A stretch of 64,000 nucleotides of DNA from DASZTV01 sp035548125 (GCA_035548125.1 DASZTV010000089.1:1-64000), one strand, 5' to 3'; counted from the first letter of the stretch, positions 50,739-60,628 are shown. Numbers and translations are program-made. The notes: generated by a model from the sequence alone, not told the origin.

Positions 50739-53423
50739 GTACGCCACGACGCCGCGGCGGAGCTTCGTGACGGCCTCGCGTGCGGTCTTCCCGACCTTCG
50801 CTCCGTCCGGCGCGGCCTGGACGATCTGGTCGAGCAGGTCGAGCAGCTGCTTGATCCAGCGCACGAAGTCACCGGGTGCCATGCGCGTGTCCTGCAGCAC
50901 CGCATCCAGCGAGTGACCCTTCGCCCAGCGCCAGGCCAGCCACGCGAAGCCGAGCTGCGGCTCGCGCAGGAAGCTCAGGCCGGCATCGGACTCGACGCCG
51001 CGCAGCGTGTCCCACCGACGCTCCAGGTCCTGCAGCGCTTCACGGCAGTTGCCGGGCGGCAGCCGCGGGCTCGGCTCGTCGTCGCGACGTGACTCGTAGG
51101 TGAGCGCCGAAACCACGGCCGCGAGCTCGGCGGCGTCGAGGGAGTCCCATGCCCCGTCGCGAACCGCCTCGGCCACCACCAGGTCGGACTCCGAGTAGAT
51201 CCGCGCGAGGACCCGTCCTTCCTCGGTCACCTGCTCGTCGCGCAGGTACCCGAGCGAGGTCAGCACGTCGCAGACGGCGTCGAAGGTCTTCGCGATCGTG
51301 CCGGTACGACTGCTCACCCGACGCTCGAGGGCGTCGGTGTCGCGCTTCAGCCGTTCGTAGCGCTCGGCCCAGCGCGCGTGGTGCTCCCGGTCCGCGCAGC
51401 CATGGCAGGGATGCTGCCGGATGGCGGCGCGTAGCCGGGAGATCTCCGTGTCGTCCGCCGCCGTCGACCTGCTCCGGCTCGTCTTGGGTGAAATCGTCTC
51501 GAGGTCGAGCGCCCGCAGGCTCGACACCAGGTCGCGGCGGGCCTGCGGCGAGCGCTCCTGGAAGCCCTTCGGGATCCGTACCCGCCCCTCCGGGAGCACC
51601 TCGTCGGTGAAGTCGCCCACCGACAGCCGCTTGAGCTGCCGGCTTGCCGTGACCACGGCGAGGCGCGCGCCCCCGGGCCGGTCGACCGAGTCGACGACGA
51701 CGGCGAGCTCGCCGCGGCGGCCGCCGGGGAGGCGGATCACATCGCCTTCACGCAACGCCTCCACCGAGCGAATTGCCGCGGCCCGGCGGTCCGAGGAGCG
51801 ACCCCGGGCGAGGGCGGCCTCGCGATCGGACAGCGCCCGCCGTAGCGAGCCGTACTCCGCGAAGTCGCCCAGATGGCAGGACATCGCCTCGCGGTAGCCC
51901 TCGAGCGCCTCGTGGTTTCCGCGGATCTGTCGGCTCAGGCCGACGACGGCGCGGTCGGCCTGGAACTGCGCGAACGAGGTCTCCAGCAGGTCGCGCGCGG
52001 GAGCGCGGCCGAGGCGTCCGACCAGGTTGACCGCCATGTTGTAGGACGGGCGGAAGCTGGAACGCAACGGGTACGTACGCGTGGAGGCGAGACTCGCGAC
52101 GTGGCGCGGTTCGAAGCCGGGCGTCCACACCACAACGGCGTGTCCCTCGACATCGATGCCCCGGCGACCGGCACGACCGGTCAGCTGGGTGTACTCCCCC
52201 GGTGTCAGGTCGACGTGGGCCTCGCCGTTCCATTTCACGAGGGACTCCAGCACGACGCTGCGCGCCGGCATGTTGATCCCGAGCGCGAGAGTCTCGGTGG
52301 CGAACACGACCTTCAGCAGACCGGCGGCGAACAGCTCCTCCACGGCCTCCTTGAAGGCAGGCAGCATCCCCGCGTGGTGAGCGGCCACACCGCGCTCGAG
52401 CGCGTCGAGGAACTCGGCATAGCCCAGGACAGCGAGGTCCTGCTCGGCGATCAGCTCGGTGCGCCGTGCGACAGCCGCCCGGATGCTCGCACGCTCGTCA
52501 GGGGTGGCGAGCCGAAGCCCGGCGCGAAGGCACTGCCGGACCGCGGCGTCACAACCCGCGCGGCTGAAGATGAAGTAGATCGCCGGGAGCAGCCCCGCGC
52601 CGTCCAGCCGCTCGACGACGTCGGAGCGGTACGGCGTTCCGATCGGGCGATGGCGCCTTCCCCCGCGCTGGGGCCGGCTCTGGACGCGGTCGAACCGAGC
52701 CTCCTGCGCGGCCAGCCGCGCGAGGTGCGGGTTGACCTCCTGCTGGTCGTCGTCGACGAACAGGTCGTAGAGCTCGTTCCGGGCGAGCACGGACTGCCAC
52801 AGCGGCACCGGCCGGTGCTCCTCGACGATGACGGTGGTGTCCCCACGTACCTCCTGCAGCCAGTCGCCGAACTCCTCGGCGTTGCTGACGGTTGCGGACA
52901 ACGAGACGAGCTGCACGTCGTCGGCCAGATGGAGGATGACTTCCTCCCACACGGCGCCCCGGAACCGGTCGGCGAGGTAGTGGACCTCGTCCATGACGAC
53001 GGTGTGCAGCCCCCGGAGAGTCGACGATGCCGCGTAGAGCATGTTCCGCAGCACCTCGGTGGTCATGACGACGACCGGCGCCTCGCCGTTGATCGAGTTG
53101 TCGCCGGTCAGCAGACCGACCTGGTCCGCGCCGTAGCGCTCCGCGAGGTCGTTGAACTTCTGGTTCGACAGCGCCTTGATCGGCGTCGTGTAGAAGCACT
53201 TCGCGCCGCGCTGCAGCGCAAGGTGCACCGCGAACTCGCCGACGACCGTCTTGCCGGCGCCGGTCGGCGCGGCGACCAGGACGCCATGACCGCGTTCGAG
53301 CGCTTCACACGCTCGCTGCTGGAAGTCGTCGAGCTGGAACTCGTATCCCCGCAGGAACTCCTGAAGGATCGGAACCGAGGCGCGACGCCGGGCGGCGGCG
53401 TAGCGCTCCGCCGGGCTCGCCAC
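50724..53423 (-). CDS. helY: Ski2-like DEAD/DEAH-box helicase HelY
   Basis: The 899-residue superfamily 2 helicase has Walker A APTGAGKT (52-59), CFYTTPIKALSNQKF, the DEVH box (145-148), and SLSATVSNAEEFGDWL. Motifs IV-VI include FATETLALGINMPARSVVLE and TQLTGRAGRRGID. The C-terminal ~350 residues are the RNA-handling domain of Mtr4/Ski2 proteins. The GTG at 53423 (MASPAERYAA) is preferred. The longer open frame runs antisense through the lipid kinase gene. Confidence 0.94.
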   Translation of the reverse strand: MASPAERYAAARRRASVPILQEFLRGYEFQLDDFQQRACEALERGHGVLVAAPTGAGKTVVGEFAVHLALQRGAKCFYTTPIKALSNQKFNDLAERYGADQVGLLTGDNSINGEAPVVVMTTEVLRNMLYAASSTLRGLHTVVMDEVHYLADRFRGAVWEEVILHLADDVQLVSLSATVSNAEEFGDWLQEVRGDTTVIVEEHRPVPLWQSVLARNELYDLFVDDDQQEVNPHLARLAAQEARFDRVQSRPQRGGRRHRPIGTPYRSDVVERLDGAGLLPAIYFIFSRAGCDAAVRQCLRAGLRLATPDERASIRAAVARRTELIAEQDLAVLGYAEFLDALERGVAAHHAGMLPAFKEAVEELFAAGLLKVVFATETLALGINMPARSVVLESLVKWNGEAHVDLTPGEYTQLTGRAGRRGIDVEGHAVVVWTPGFEPRHVASLASTRTYPLRSSFRPSYNMAVNLVGRLGRAPARDLLETSFAQFQADRAVVGLSRQIRGNHEALEGYREAMSCHLGDFAEYGSLRRALSDREAALARGRSSDRRAAAIRSVEALREGDVIRLPGGRRGELAVVVDSVDRPGGARLAVVTASRQLKRLSVGDFTDEVLPEGRVRIPKGFQERSPQARRDLVSSLRALDLETISPKTSRSRSTAADDTEISRLRAAIRQHPCHGCADREHHARWAERYERLKRDTDALERRVSSRTGTIAKTFDAVCDVLTSLGYLRDEQVTEEGRVLARIYSESDLVVAEAVRDGAWDSLDAAELAAVVSALTYESRRDDEPSPRLPPGNCREALQDLERRWDTLRGVESDAGLSFLREPQLGFAWLAWRWAKGHSLDAVLQDTRMAPGDFVRWIKQLLDLLDQIVQAAPDGAKVGKTAREAVTKLRRGVVAYSPVD

Positions 53424-53452
53424 ACGTTCAGGGTACGTCGGGCGCAACGTCG

Positions 53453-54340
53453 CTAGGCGAGAACGCGCACCGCTCCCTTGACGCACTCGCAGCGGATCGG
53501 GAGGTCGGCGAGGTACTCGCCGTCGGCGTACGCCGTCACACCGGGTGAAGACAGCTCGACGACCTTCGCCTTGCGCATCGTCACGGCCGGGTGCGTGATG
53601 TGGGTGCCCTTGAAGACCTTCGGGAAGGTCTTCAAGAACTCCGGCTTGCTCACCGGCCCGAGCACCATCACGTCCATCAGCCCGTCGGTCACGTCGGCGT
53701 CGGGTGTGACCTTCATGCCGGCGCCGTAGGACTTGGCGTTGCCGATCGCGACGAGCATGGCGTCGGTCTTGATCGCCTCGCCGTCGACGACCAGCTCGAA
53801 GGGAAGCGGAGCGAACACGCCGAGCTCGGCGAGCATCGCGATGTTGTAGCGCGACTTTCCCTTCGGCCAGGTCATCCGGTTGGCGCGGTCGTTCACCCTC
53901 GAGTCGAAGCCGGCGCCGAGTACGCAGCCGAACCACTTGTCCCCGACCTTGATGGCGTCCATCGCCCAGGCAGCGTCGTCGCGCAGCCGGTCCGCGACGA
54001 TGCCAGCCGCCGCAACGGGATCCTTCTTCGGCAGGCCGAGGGTGGCCGCGAGGTCGTTGCCGGTGCCGGCAGGAACGATGCCGAGCGGGGTGTCGGTCCC
54101 GGCGACCGCGTTGAGGGCAAGGTGGACCATGCCGTCACCGCCGAGGGCGACGACCGCGTCGACGCCGTCGGCGACCGCCTTTCGGGTGACCGTGACCGCG
54201 TCCTGAGCGTCCGCGCCGACCAGGATCGACACGTTCGCACCGGACTCCCGGAGCCGGCCCGCGACGGCGGCGACCTGCTTGGCCGCGCGGCCCTTGCCGG
54301 CGCTCGGGTTGACGACGAGCGCGATGGTCTGCGCGGTCAT
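53453..54340 (-). CDS. diacylglycerol kinase family lipid kinase
   Basis: The 295-residue protein has the YegS/DgkB signatures IALVVNPSAGKGRA, VALGGDGMVHLALNAV, PLGIVPAGTGNDLAATLGLP and a C-terminal KVVELSSPGVTAYADGEYL. It phosphorylates a membrane lipid, probably diacylglycerol. It lies 19 bases after tatC on the same strand, as in other actinobacteria. Confidence 0.92.
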   Translation of the reverse strand: MTAQTIALVVNPSAGKGRAAKQVAAVAGRLRESGANVSILVGADAQDAVTVTRKAVADGVDAVVALGGDGMVHLALNAVAGTDTPLGIVPAGTGNDLAATLGLPKKDPVAAAGIVADRLRDDAAWAMDAIKVGDKWFGCVLGAGFDSRVNDRANRMTWPKGKSRYNIAMLAELGVFAPLPFELVVDGEAIKTDAMLVAIGNAKSYGAGMKVTPDADVTDGLMDVMVLGPVSKPEFLKTFPKVFKGTHITHPAVTMRKAKVVELSSPGVTAYADGEYLADLPIRCECVKGAVRVLA

Positions 54341-54359
54341 GACCTGTCCCCCACCTGCA

Positions 54360-55208
54360 TCACACGGTTTGTTCGTCGTCGATCGAGCTCAGCTCGTCGT
54401 CCGCGAGGTCGTCGTACATGCCACCTCGGGCCGCAACCCTGCGGTCGTGAAGCGTGGCGATCAGCACCGCGACACCGTAGAGCAGGCACATCGGAAGCGC
54501 GAGCGCGGTCATCGTGAACGGATCCTGGCTCGGCGTTGCAACGGCCGCGAAGACGACGATGCCGAAGATGATGCCGCGGCTCCAGTTGCGCAGCCGCTGC
54601 GCGGAGACCACGCCGACGAGGTTCAGCATCACGACGAGCAGCGGCAACTCGAACGAGACCGCGAACACCAGGATCATCCCGGTGACAAAGGACAGGTAGC
54701 TGTTGAACGGCAACAGCGAGGAGATCCCGCCATTGGCGAAGCCGAGCAGGAAGTGCAGGCCGCGCTCGAGAGTCAGGTAGGCGAACGCCGCGCCCATCGC
54801 GAACAGCACGACCGACGCCGTGACGAACGTCGTCGCGTACTTCTTCTCGTGGGCGTACAAGCCTGGAGTGATGAAGCGCCAAAGCTGGAACAGCCAGACC
54901 GGTGAGGCCGCGAGCACCCCGGCGTAGAGCGCCAGCTTCAAGGTGACCGTGAACGGCTCGAGCACCCCGAACGCGACGAGCGTGCACTGACCCTTGAGCG
55001 CCCGGTCCTTCTGCGGCAGCTCGCAGTAAGGGTGTTTGAGGAAGTCGAGGATGTGGTTGTGGAAGATATAGGCCACGATCGTGGTCACCACGACCGCGGC
55101 GAGCGACACGAGCACGCGGTAGCGAAGCTCGGCGAGGTGCTCGCCGAGGGTCATCCGACCGTCGGGCGACCCATTCCGATGCGCCCGCGCAGGGCGCGGC
55201 ATCCTCAC
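54360..55208 (-). CDS. tatC: Sec-independent protein translocase TatC
   Basis: The ~282-residue protein has six membrane helices and the TatC landmarks MTLGEHLAELRYRVLVSL with the signal-binding Glu, SPVWLFQLWRFITPGLYAHE, and FELPLLVVMLNLVGVVSAQR. The first codon is GTG 55208; an ATG two codons later also fits. An acidic C-terminal tail is present. It exports folded Tat substrates such as the DUF1800/DUF1501 pair in this window. Confidence 0.95.
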   Translation of the reverse strand: MRMPRPARAHRNGSPDGRMTLGEHLAELRYRVLVSLAAVVVTTIVAYIFHNHILDFLKHPYCELPQKDRALKGQCTLVAFGVLEPFTVTLKLALYAGVLAASPVWLFQLWRFITPGLYAHEKKYATTFVTASVVLFAMGAAFAYLTLERGLHFLLGFANGGISSLLPFNSYLSFVTGMILVFAVSFELPLLVVMLNLVGVVSAQRLRNWSRGIIFGIVVFAAVATPSQDPFTMTALALPMCLLYGVAVLIATLHDRRVAARGGMYDDLADDELSSIDDEQTV

Positions 55209-55229
55209 CGGCGCGGGTGATGCAGCGGG

Positions 55230-55463
55230 CTAGCTGGTCGAGGAGGTCTGCTCGGTCTTCGCCGTCTCGGCGTTGGCCGGCGTCGCTGTCGACAGCTCGG
55301 CGGGCGCAGCGGGGGTGTCCTCGTCATGAAGACCCTTGATCTCGGTCTTCATGATGCGCATCGAGCGACCGAGCGAGCGCGCCGCGTCGGGGAGCTTCTT
55401 GGAGCCGAACAGCACCAGTACGACAACGGCGATGATGGCGATCTCAGGCCAACCGATGTCCAT
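55230..55463 (-). CDS. tatA: Sec-independent protein translocase TatA
   Basis: The 77-residue protein has the typical short membrane helix and hinge (GWPEIAIIAVVVLVLFGSKK, LPDAARSLGRSMRIMKTEI) and a Thr/Ala-rich tail. It forms the Tat pore with TatC, 21 bases downstream on the same strand. Confidence 0.95.
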   Translation of the reverse strand: MDIGWPEIAIIAVVVLVLFGSKKLPDAARSLGRSMRIMKTEIKGLHDEDTPAAPAELSTATPANAETAKTEQTSSTS

Positions 55464-55512
55464 GGTTCGGTCCTCTCTCGACGATCCCTCGCTGGGATCC
55501 GCGAATCCGAGT

Positions 55513-55695
55513 CTACGCCCGAGTGCTCCGCGCGGCTTGCTCCCGCGACAGCTGGTCGGTGGCGCTGGTGATGCGCTCGGAGGCGGCCTTCAGGTCACGC
55601 CCGAACGCGCGCACCTGGCGATAGAGGCGGTACGCGAACGCGCCGAGGACTGCAATGCCGAGCACCCCGATGCCGACGTAGAAGGCAACCCACAC
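55513..55695 (-). CDS. small single-pass membrane protein upstream of tatA
   Basis: The 60-residue protein starts at GTG 55695. It has one membrane helix (FYVGIGVLGIAVLGAFAYRL) followed by a charged helix (YRQVRAFGRDLKAASERITS). Similar small proteins precede tatA in other actinobacteria. A longer frame upstream overlaps the zinc-ribbon gene in a poor codon pattern. The function is unknown. Confidence 0.65.
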   Translation of the reverse strand: MWVAFYVGIGVLGIAVLGAFAYRLYRQVRAFGRDLKAASERITSATDQLSREQAARSTRA

Positions 55696-55732
55696 GAGGT
55701 GCAGGCTACGGGGCCGAGCGCGGAGAGTCTGC

Positions 55733-56065
55733 TCAGCGCTGGGCGACGGTGCTCGCGCGCGAGGCGAGCAGGTCGTCCTGAGTGAGCTGCAGCAGGAAGT
55801 CGAGGAGGTCGTCGTAGGTGAGCTGCGCACCCGGCTTGGGCTCGAGGGCCTCAGCGGGAACCTCCCACACCTCTGCCTCTACGCCGCCTGACATGAGAAG
55901 CGACACGATGTGGTCGTCGGCCGGCTTGCGTACCTCTTGGACGCACGCCGGGCAGGTGAACGTGTAGTAGGAGAGCGCTCCGTGGCTGCACACGCGCAGC
56001 CGGATGTCGTCGCTGGTGAGCTCGACCTCACCGCAGCCGGGGCAGGACGCCTTGATCGTCGTCAT
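55733..56065 (-). CDS. zinc-ribbon hypothetical protein
   Basis: The 110-residue protein starts MTTIKASCPGCGEVEL. It has two CxxC pairs (CPGC and CPAC in FTCPACVQEVRKPADDHIVS) that should bind one zinc. A C-terminal helical part is acidic (LTYDDLLDFLLQLTQDDLLA). It is common near tat/paf genes in actinobacteria; no function is known. Confidence 0.78.
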   Translation of the reverse strand: MTTIKASCPGCGEVELTSDDIRLRVCSHGALSYYTFTCPACVQEVRKPADDHIVSLLMSGGVEAEVWEVPAEALEPKPGAQLTYDDLLDFLLQLTQDDLLASRASTVAQR

Positions 56066-56174
56066 GGCTGCCCTCCTCTACTTCGTTCCACCGCCTGCTG
56101 GGCTGTGAGGCGGGTTGCGTCCTAGTCCATCGGCAGGCCTTGGCTGTGGCTTGATGCGCTGCGTGGAGTTGGAT

Positions 56175-57128
56175 TTACGCGTCATACGCCGCGAGGGCAG
56201 CAACCGCCGCATCCCGGACTTGTCGGGCGAGGTCGGGCGGATCGAGCAGCTGCGCCACACCGGCGAACCCGAGGGCGAGCCGGACCACCCAGGCGTCGTC
56301 GCGCGCCCGCAGCTTGACGACCAGTCCGCCGTCGCCGCGCTCCGCGACTTCCTCACACTGGTAGTAGTCCGCTGCCCAGCGCGCCGCCGGGTCGAGGGAG
56401 AGGGTCACGAGCCGATCCTCCGACGAGGGGGTGAACAGCTCGGCGTCGAAGGCGCGGGCCCGCACCTCGTCGGGCACCTCGATCGACTCGTCCAGCAACC
56501 GGGCCTCGAGGACCCGGTCCAGCCGGAAGGTACGTAGGTCCTCGACCGCATGGCACCAGCCGGAGAGGTATGCCACCGCGTCGCTGGTGAACAGCCGGAT
56601 CGGGTCGACGTCGCGTTCGGTGGCCTCGTCGCGTGCCGGCACCCAGTAGCGGAGATGCACTCGTCGGGAACGCGCGAGCGCATCGGTGATCGTCGTGACC
56701 ACCGTGGAGTCGGTGTCCGTCGTGGGCGCGACGACCACCTTGTCGGTGGCGGTCGTCCCTCCCGCGGCACCCTCGAGCTTGGCCAGCGCCCGATCGATCG
56801 CCGCGGTCGACACGATGCCCGGAACACCGGACAACGCCCGCAGTGCGGAGATGAGGGCCAGCGCCTCGTCAGGGGTGAGCCGAAGCGGCCGTTCGATCGT
56901 CTCGGCGTTGGACAGCGTGACGCGATCGCCGCGCCACTCCACGTCGATCAGGTCGCCCGGTCCGTAACCGGGCAGTCCGCACATCCAGAGCAGGTTCACA
57001 TCCGCGCGGATCTGCGCTTCCGTCACGTCGAACTCGCGCGCAACATCGCTGACCGGTGAGTCCGGATGCGTCAGCAGCCACGGCACCAGCGCGAGCAGCC
57101 GAGGCAGGTGGTCGGTCGCTCCGCTCAC
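56175..57128 (-). CDS. pafC: PafC, WYL-domain transcriptional activator
   Basis: The 317-residue protein has an N-terminal winged helix (LLALVPWLLTHPDSPVSDVA, EFDVTEAQIRADVNLLWMCG), a WYL domain (RRVHLRYWVPARDE, DAVAYLSGWCHAVEDLRTFR), and a C-terminal WCX region. PafB and PafC form a heterodimer that activates the LexA-independent DNA-damage response. It overlaps pafB by 4 bases and belongs to the proteasome-associated locus. Confidence 0.92.
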   Translation of the reverse strand: MSGATDHLPRLLALVPWLLTHPDSPVSDVAREFDVTEAQIRADVNLLWMCGLPGYGPGDLIDVEWRGDRVTLSNAETIERPLRLTPDEALALISALRALSGVPGIVSTAAIDRALAKLEGAAGGTTATDKVVVAPTTDTDSTVVTTITDALARSRRVHLRYWVPARDEATERDVDPIRLFTSDAVAYLSGWCHAVEDLRTFRLDRVLEARLLDESIEVPDEVRARAFDAELFTPSSEDRLVTLSLDPAARWAADYYQCEEVAERGDGGLVVKLRARDDAWVVRLALGFAGVAQLLDPPDLARQVRDAAVAALAAYDA

Positions 57129-58123
57129 CGGGTGGCCCGCCGCTCGGTTGCCGTACCCGCGGCTGCGCCCGCTGTGGCGATCAGCGCCTTCAACCGGCTG
57201 ACGATCGCGTCGCGTGCCTCTGCCGGCGAGACGATCACCGCGTCAGCGCCGTAGGACAGCACCTGCTCGGCGAGGCGGTGCGGGTCGGGACACGGGACGG
57301 TGACCACGTCCCAGCCGTCGCCGTCGTCGGCGATGTCGATGGTCTGCCGCCGCAGACCCATTGCGCGGTCGTGGCGCACCTTCACCCTGGCCAGCGCCTC
57401 GCTCTGGGGCGCGTCCGTCGCCGAGACCAGCGCGCTGAGATCGACGCCTTCAGGCACCGTGACGGACCGAGGCTTGCCTTCGATGATCGGCTCCCCCACG
57501 ACGCGAGAGAGCCGGAACGCGCGTGGGGCTTCGCGATCGAGATCGTGGCCGACGAGATACCAGCGACCGCGCCAGCAGACGACACCCCACGGCTCGACTT
57601 TGCGCGCGACCGGGGCGGCGTCGTTGGCGCCGCGATAGTCGAACCTCAGCCGCCGACCCTCGCGCAGGGCTTCGTGCACGGTGGGCAGGCCCGCTCCCCC
57701 GGCGCCGAGCCGCGGCTGCAGACCCTCCGGGAGCGGCACCAGCTCGACGCCTGCGGTCTCCAGCTTCCGAAGCGCGCGGGTAGCGGCGGCTCCTTGGGTC
57801 GCTGAGGACCACATCCGAGCGGCCAATCCCACGGCTGCCGCCTCGTCGGCCTCCAGGCGGATCTCGGGCAGCGCGTAGTCGGTCTTCGGGATCCGGTAGC
57901 CCTGCTCGTCGTCGAAGTGGCTGTTCGAGCCCACCTCGAGCGGGATGCCGAGGTCCCGGAGGTCCTCCTTGTCGCGCTCGAACATCCGCTTGAACGCCTC
58001 GTCCGACGGCGCATCGGCGTACGCCGGGATGATCTCGCGAAGCCGGTCGGCGGTCAGGAACGAGCGGGTGTGGAGCAGGCAGATCACGAGGTTCATCAGC
58101 CGTTCAGTCCGCTCGGCTGCCAT
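57125..58123 (-). CDS. pafB: PafB, WYL-domain transcriptional activator
   Basis: The 332-residue protein has ERTERLMNLVICLLHTRSFL as the helix-turn-helix start, the WYL segment (RLRFDYRGANDAAPVARKVE, WGVVCWRGRWYLVGHDLD) and a C-terminal WCX domain. It pairs with PafC. It is the first of the two coupled genes. Confidence 0.93.
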   Translation of the reverse strand: MAAERTERLMNLVICLLHTRSFLTADRLREIIPAYADAPSDEAFKRMFERDKEDLRDLGIPLEVGSNSHFDDEQGYRIPKTDYALPEIRLEADEAAAVGLAARMWSSATQGAAATRALRKLETAGVELVPLPEGLQPRLGAGGAGLPTVHEALREGRRLRFDYRGANDAAPVARKVEPWGVVCWRGRWYLVGHDLDREAPRAFRLSRVVGEPIIEGKPRSVTVPEGVDLSALVSATDAPQSEALARVKVRHDRAMGLRRQTIDIADDGDGWDVVTVPCPDPHRLAEQVLSYGADAVIVSPAEARDAIVSRLKALIATAGAAAGTATERRATR

Positions 58124-58185
58124 GGCCGACGACGCTACAACGTGCGGCCACGACGCAGGTAGGCGCAGTAGATAGGTTCTGGCCC

Positions 58186-59250
58186 GTGATCCGCTGGCGC
58201 GCTGGGACAGTCTCGGAGATCACCCGAGTGCGCCGAGCTGCCGCGGAGATCGAGGTGGCGACCGACGAGGGGCTCGTGCCCGCCCTTGCGTACACCGACA
58301 TCGTGGGTGAGCCGCAGGTCGGGGACCGGGTCCTGCTCAACACCACCGCGGTCGCGCTCGGGCTCGGAACCGGTGGCTACGCGCTGGTCGTTGCGATCCC
58401 GGACCGGCTGCCGGCCGACCGCGATGAGCCGGGCCACGTCGTCAAGGCGCGCTACACGCCGCTGCAGGCGACCGTGCTCGCCGTCGACGAGCAGCACTCC
58501 CTGCACCATGAGGCGCTGCGGGACGCCGACGACATCGGCGGCATGCCGGTGGTCGTCGCCGACCTCCACTCGGCCCTCGTGCCGATCCTGGCCGGACTGC
58601 GACAGGACGGCAGGCAACCGCGGGTCGTCTACGTGATGACCGACGGCGGCGCACTCCCGCTCGCGTTCTCCCGCTCCGTCGAACAGCTCACCGACGCCGG
58701 ATGGCTGGCGGCGACGGTGACCGTCGGGCAGGCGTACGGCGGTGACCTGGAGGCGGTGACGCTGCACACCGGCCTGCTCGCCGCCCGCCGCGTGTTGGGG
58801 GCCGACCTGGCCGTGGTGACGCAAGGCCCGGGCAACCTCGGTACCGGCACCCGCTGGGGCTTCAGCGGCGTCGCGAGCGGCGAGGCGGTCAACGCGATCG
58901 CAGCCCTCGGCGGGCGTGCCGTGGCGTCGCTGCGCATCAGCGAGGCGGATCCGCGGGAGCGCCACCGCGGGGTGTCGCACCACTCGCTGACGGCGCTCGG
59001 CCGGGTGGCGCTGGCACCCGCCGACGTCGTGGTGCCGCAGCTTCCCGGTGAGTTCGGTACGGCGGTCGCAACTGCCGCCGCTGCGCTGTGTCCGCCGCAT
59101 CGCCTCGTCTCGATCGACGTCGGCGGGCTGCGGGAGGCGGTGGCGGCGGCACCCACCCGGGCCTCGACGATGCGGCGCGGGCTCGACGAGGACCTGGCGT
59201 ACTTCCTCGGGTGCGCCGCGGCCGGCCACCACGCCGCCACCTTGCTGTAG
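58186..59250 (+). CDS. DUF3866 family protein
   Basis: The 354-residue protein is of the DUF3866 type: an N-terminal small beta domain (VALAYT-like ALAYTDIVGEPQVGDRVLL) and a central VVYVMTDGGALPLAFSRSVE. LAVVTQGPGNLGTGTRWGFS and RHRGVSHHSLTALGRV follow. The Gly/His motifs look catalytic or ligand-binding, but no activity is known. It is regularly found beside pafB/pafA in actinobacteria and is divergent from pafB here. Confidence 0.88.
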   Translation: MIRWRAGTVSEITRVRRAAAEIEVATDEGLVPALAYTDIVGEPQVGDRVLLNTTAVALGLGTGGYALVVAIPDRLPADRDEPGHVVKARYTPLQATVLAVDEQHSLHHEALRDADDIGGMPVVVADLHSALVPILAGLRQDGRQPRVVYVMTDGGALPLAFSRSVEQLTDAGWLAATVTVGQAYGGDLEAVTLHTGLLAARRVLGADLAVVTQGPGNLGTGTRWGFSGVASGEAVNAIAALGGRAVASLRISEADPRERHRGVSHHSLTALGRVALAPADVVVPQLPGEFGTAVATAAAALCPPHRLVSIDVGGLREAVAAAPTRASTMRRGLDEDLAYFLGCAAAGHHAATLL

Positions 59251-59269
59251 AGCGGATGGCACATCCGCG

Positions 59270-60628
59270 CTACATCGAGGCGATGAGCTTCTCGACGCGG
59301 TCGTCGACGGCGCGGAACGGGTCCTTGCACAGCACGGTGCGCTGCGCCTGGTCGTTCAGCTTGAGATGGACCCAGTCGACGGTGAAATCGCGGCGCTTCT
59401 CCTGAGCGCGGCGGATGAAGTCACCCCGAAGTCGTGCGCGGGTTGTCTGCGGCGGCACCGACTTGGCTTCGAAGATCTTCAGGTCGGTCGTGACGCGCTC
59501 CACCGCCCCATGACGTTCGAGCAGGTAGTAGAGCCCGCGACGGCGGTTCACGTCGTGGTAGGTGAGGTCGACCTGGGCGATGCGCGGGGAGGACAGCGCC
59601 AGCCCGTGCTTGGTCCGGTACCGCTCGACCAGCTGATGCTTGATCACCCAGTCGATCTCGCGATCGACCAGGCTGAGGTCCTGGCTCTCGACCGCCTTGA
59701 GGGTCCGTTCCCACAGCTCGAGGACCCGGCGCGAGGTGGCGTCCTCGCCACGACGCTCGACGAAGTCGCGCGCCTTGACGAAGTACTCCTGCTGGATGTC
59801 GAGCGCGCTGGCTTCCCGGCCATTGGCGAGCTTCACGGTACGGCGGCCCGTGATGTCGTGGCTGATTTCACGGATGGCGCGGATCGAGTTCTCCAAGGTC
59901 AGGTCGCGCATCACGACACCGGCCTCGATCATCCGCAGCACCAGGTCCGTCGTACCGATCTTGAGCAACGTCGTCGTCTCCGACATGTTGCTGTCGCCCA
60001 CGATGACGTGAAGCCGGCGGAAGCGCTCCGCGTCAGCGTGCGGCTCGTCGCGGGTGTTGATGATCGGGCGGCTGCGCGTCGTCGCCGACGACACGCCCTC
60101 CCAGATGTGCTCCGCGCGCTGGCTGACACAGAAGACGGCGCCGCGTGGCGTCAACAGCACCTTGCCGGCCCCGCAGATGATCTGGCGGGTGACCAGGAAC
60201 GGGATCAGTACGTCGGCGAGCCGGCTGAACTCGCCGTGCCGTCCCACCAGGTAGTTCTCGTGACAGCCGTAGGAGTTGCCGGCCGAGTCGGTGTTGTTCT
60301 TGAACAGGTAGATGTCGCCGGCGATGCCTTCCTCGCGCAGCCGCCGCTCGGCGTCCATCAGGAGGCCTTCGAGGGTTCGCTCCCCCGCCTTGTCGTGGGT
60401 GACGAGCTCGATCACGTCGTCGCACTCGGGGGTCGCGTACTCGGGGTGCGAGCCGACATCGAGGTACAGCCGGGCGCCGTTTTTCAGGAAGACGTTGCTG
60501 CTGCGTCCCCAGGACACCACCCTGCGGAACAGGTAGCGGGCGACCTCGTCGGGTGAGAGCCGGCGCTGGCCGCGGAACGTGCACGTGACGCCGTACTCGT
60601 TCTCGAGGCCGTAGATCCGCCGCTCCAT
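59270..60628 (-). CDS. pafA: Pup--protein ligase PafA
   Basis: The 452-residue glutamine-synthetase-like ligase starts MERRIYGLENEYGVTC with the Mg-binding Glu9. The catalytic base is Asp57 in LYLDVGSHPEYATPEC. The GRHGEFSRLADVLIPFLVTR and STRDEPHAD-like (NTRDEPHADAERFRRLHVIV) regions match the family. It joins deamidated Pup to lysines of target proteins. It lies with prcA, prcB, pup and dop on the same strand, interrupted only by one + strand gene. Confidence 0.96.
   Translation of the reverse strand: MERRIYGLENEYGVTCTFRGQRRLSPDEVARYLFRRVVSWGRSSNVFLKNGARLYLDVGSHPEYATPECDDVIELVTHDKAGERTLEGLLMDAERRLREEGIAGDIYLFKNNTDSAGNSYGCHENYLVGRHGEFSRLADVLIPFLVTRQIICGAGKVLLTPRGAVFCVSQRAEHIWEGVSSATTRSRPIINTRDEPHADAERFRRLHVIVGDSNMSETTTLLKIGTTDLVLRMIEAGVVMRDLTLENSIRAIREISHDITGRRTVKLANGREASALDIQQEYFVKARDFVERRGEDATSRRVLELWERTLKAVESQDLSLVDREIDWVIKHQLVERYRTKHGLALSSPRIAQVDLTYHDVNRRRGLYYLLERHGAVERVTTDLKIFEAKSVPPQTTRARLRGDFIRRAQEKRRDFTVDWVHLKLNDQAQRTVLCKDPFRAVDDRVEKLIASM

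Noticed and set aside
53424..53936. N-terminal extension of HelY by ~170 residues
   Set aside because: The stretch is antisense to the lipid kinase gene and Arg-rich, as shadow frames are. The GTG at 53423 gives the normal HelY start.
59685..59705. CTC-N9-TTGAGG match in pafA
   Set aside because: It has the spacing but no palindromic extension and normal codons. About one such match is expected by chance in 64 kb.
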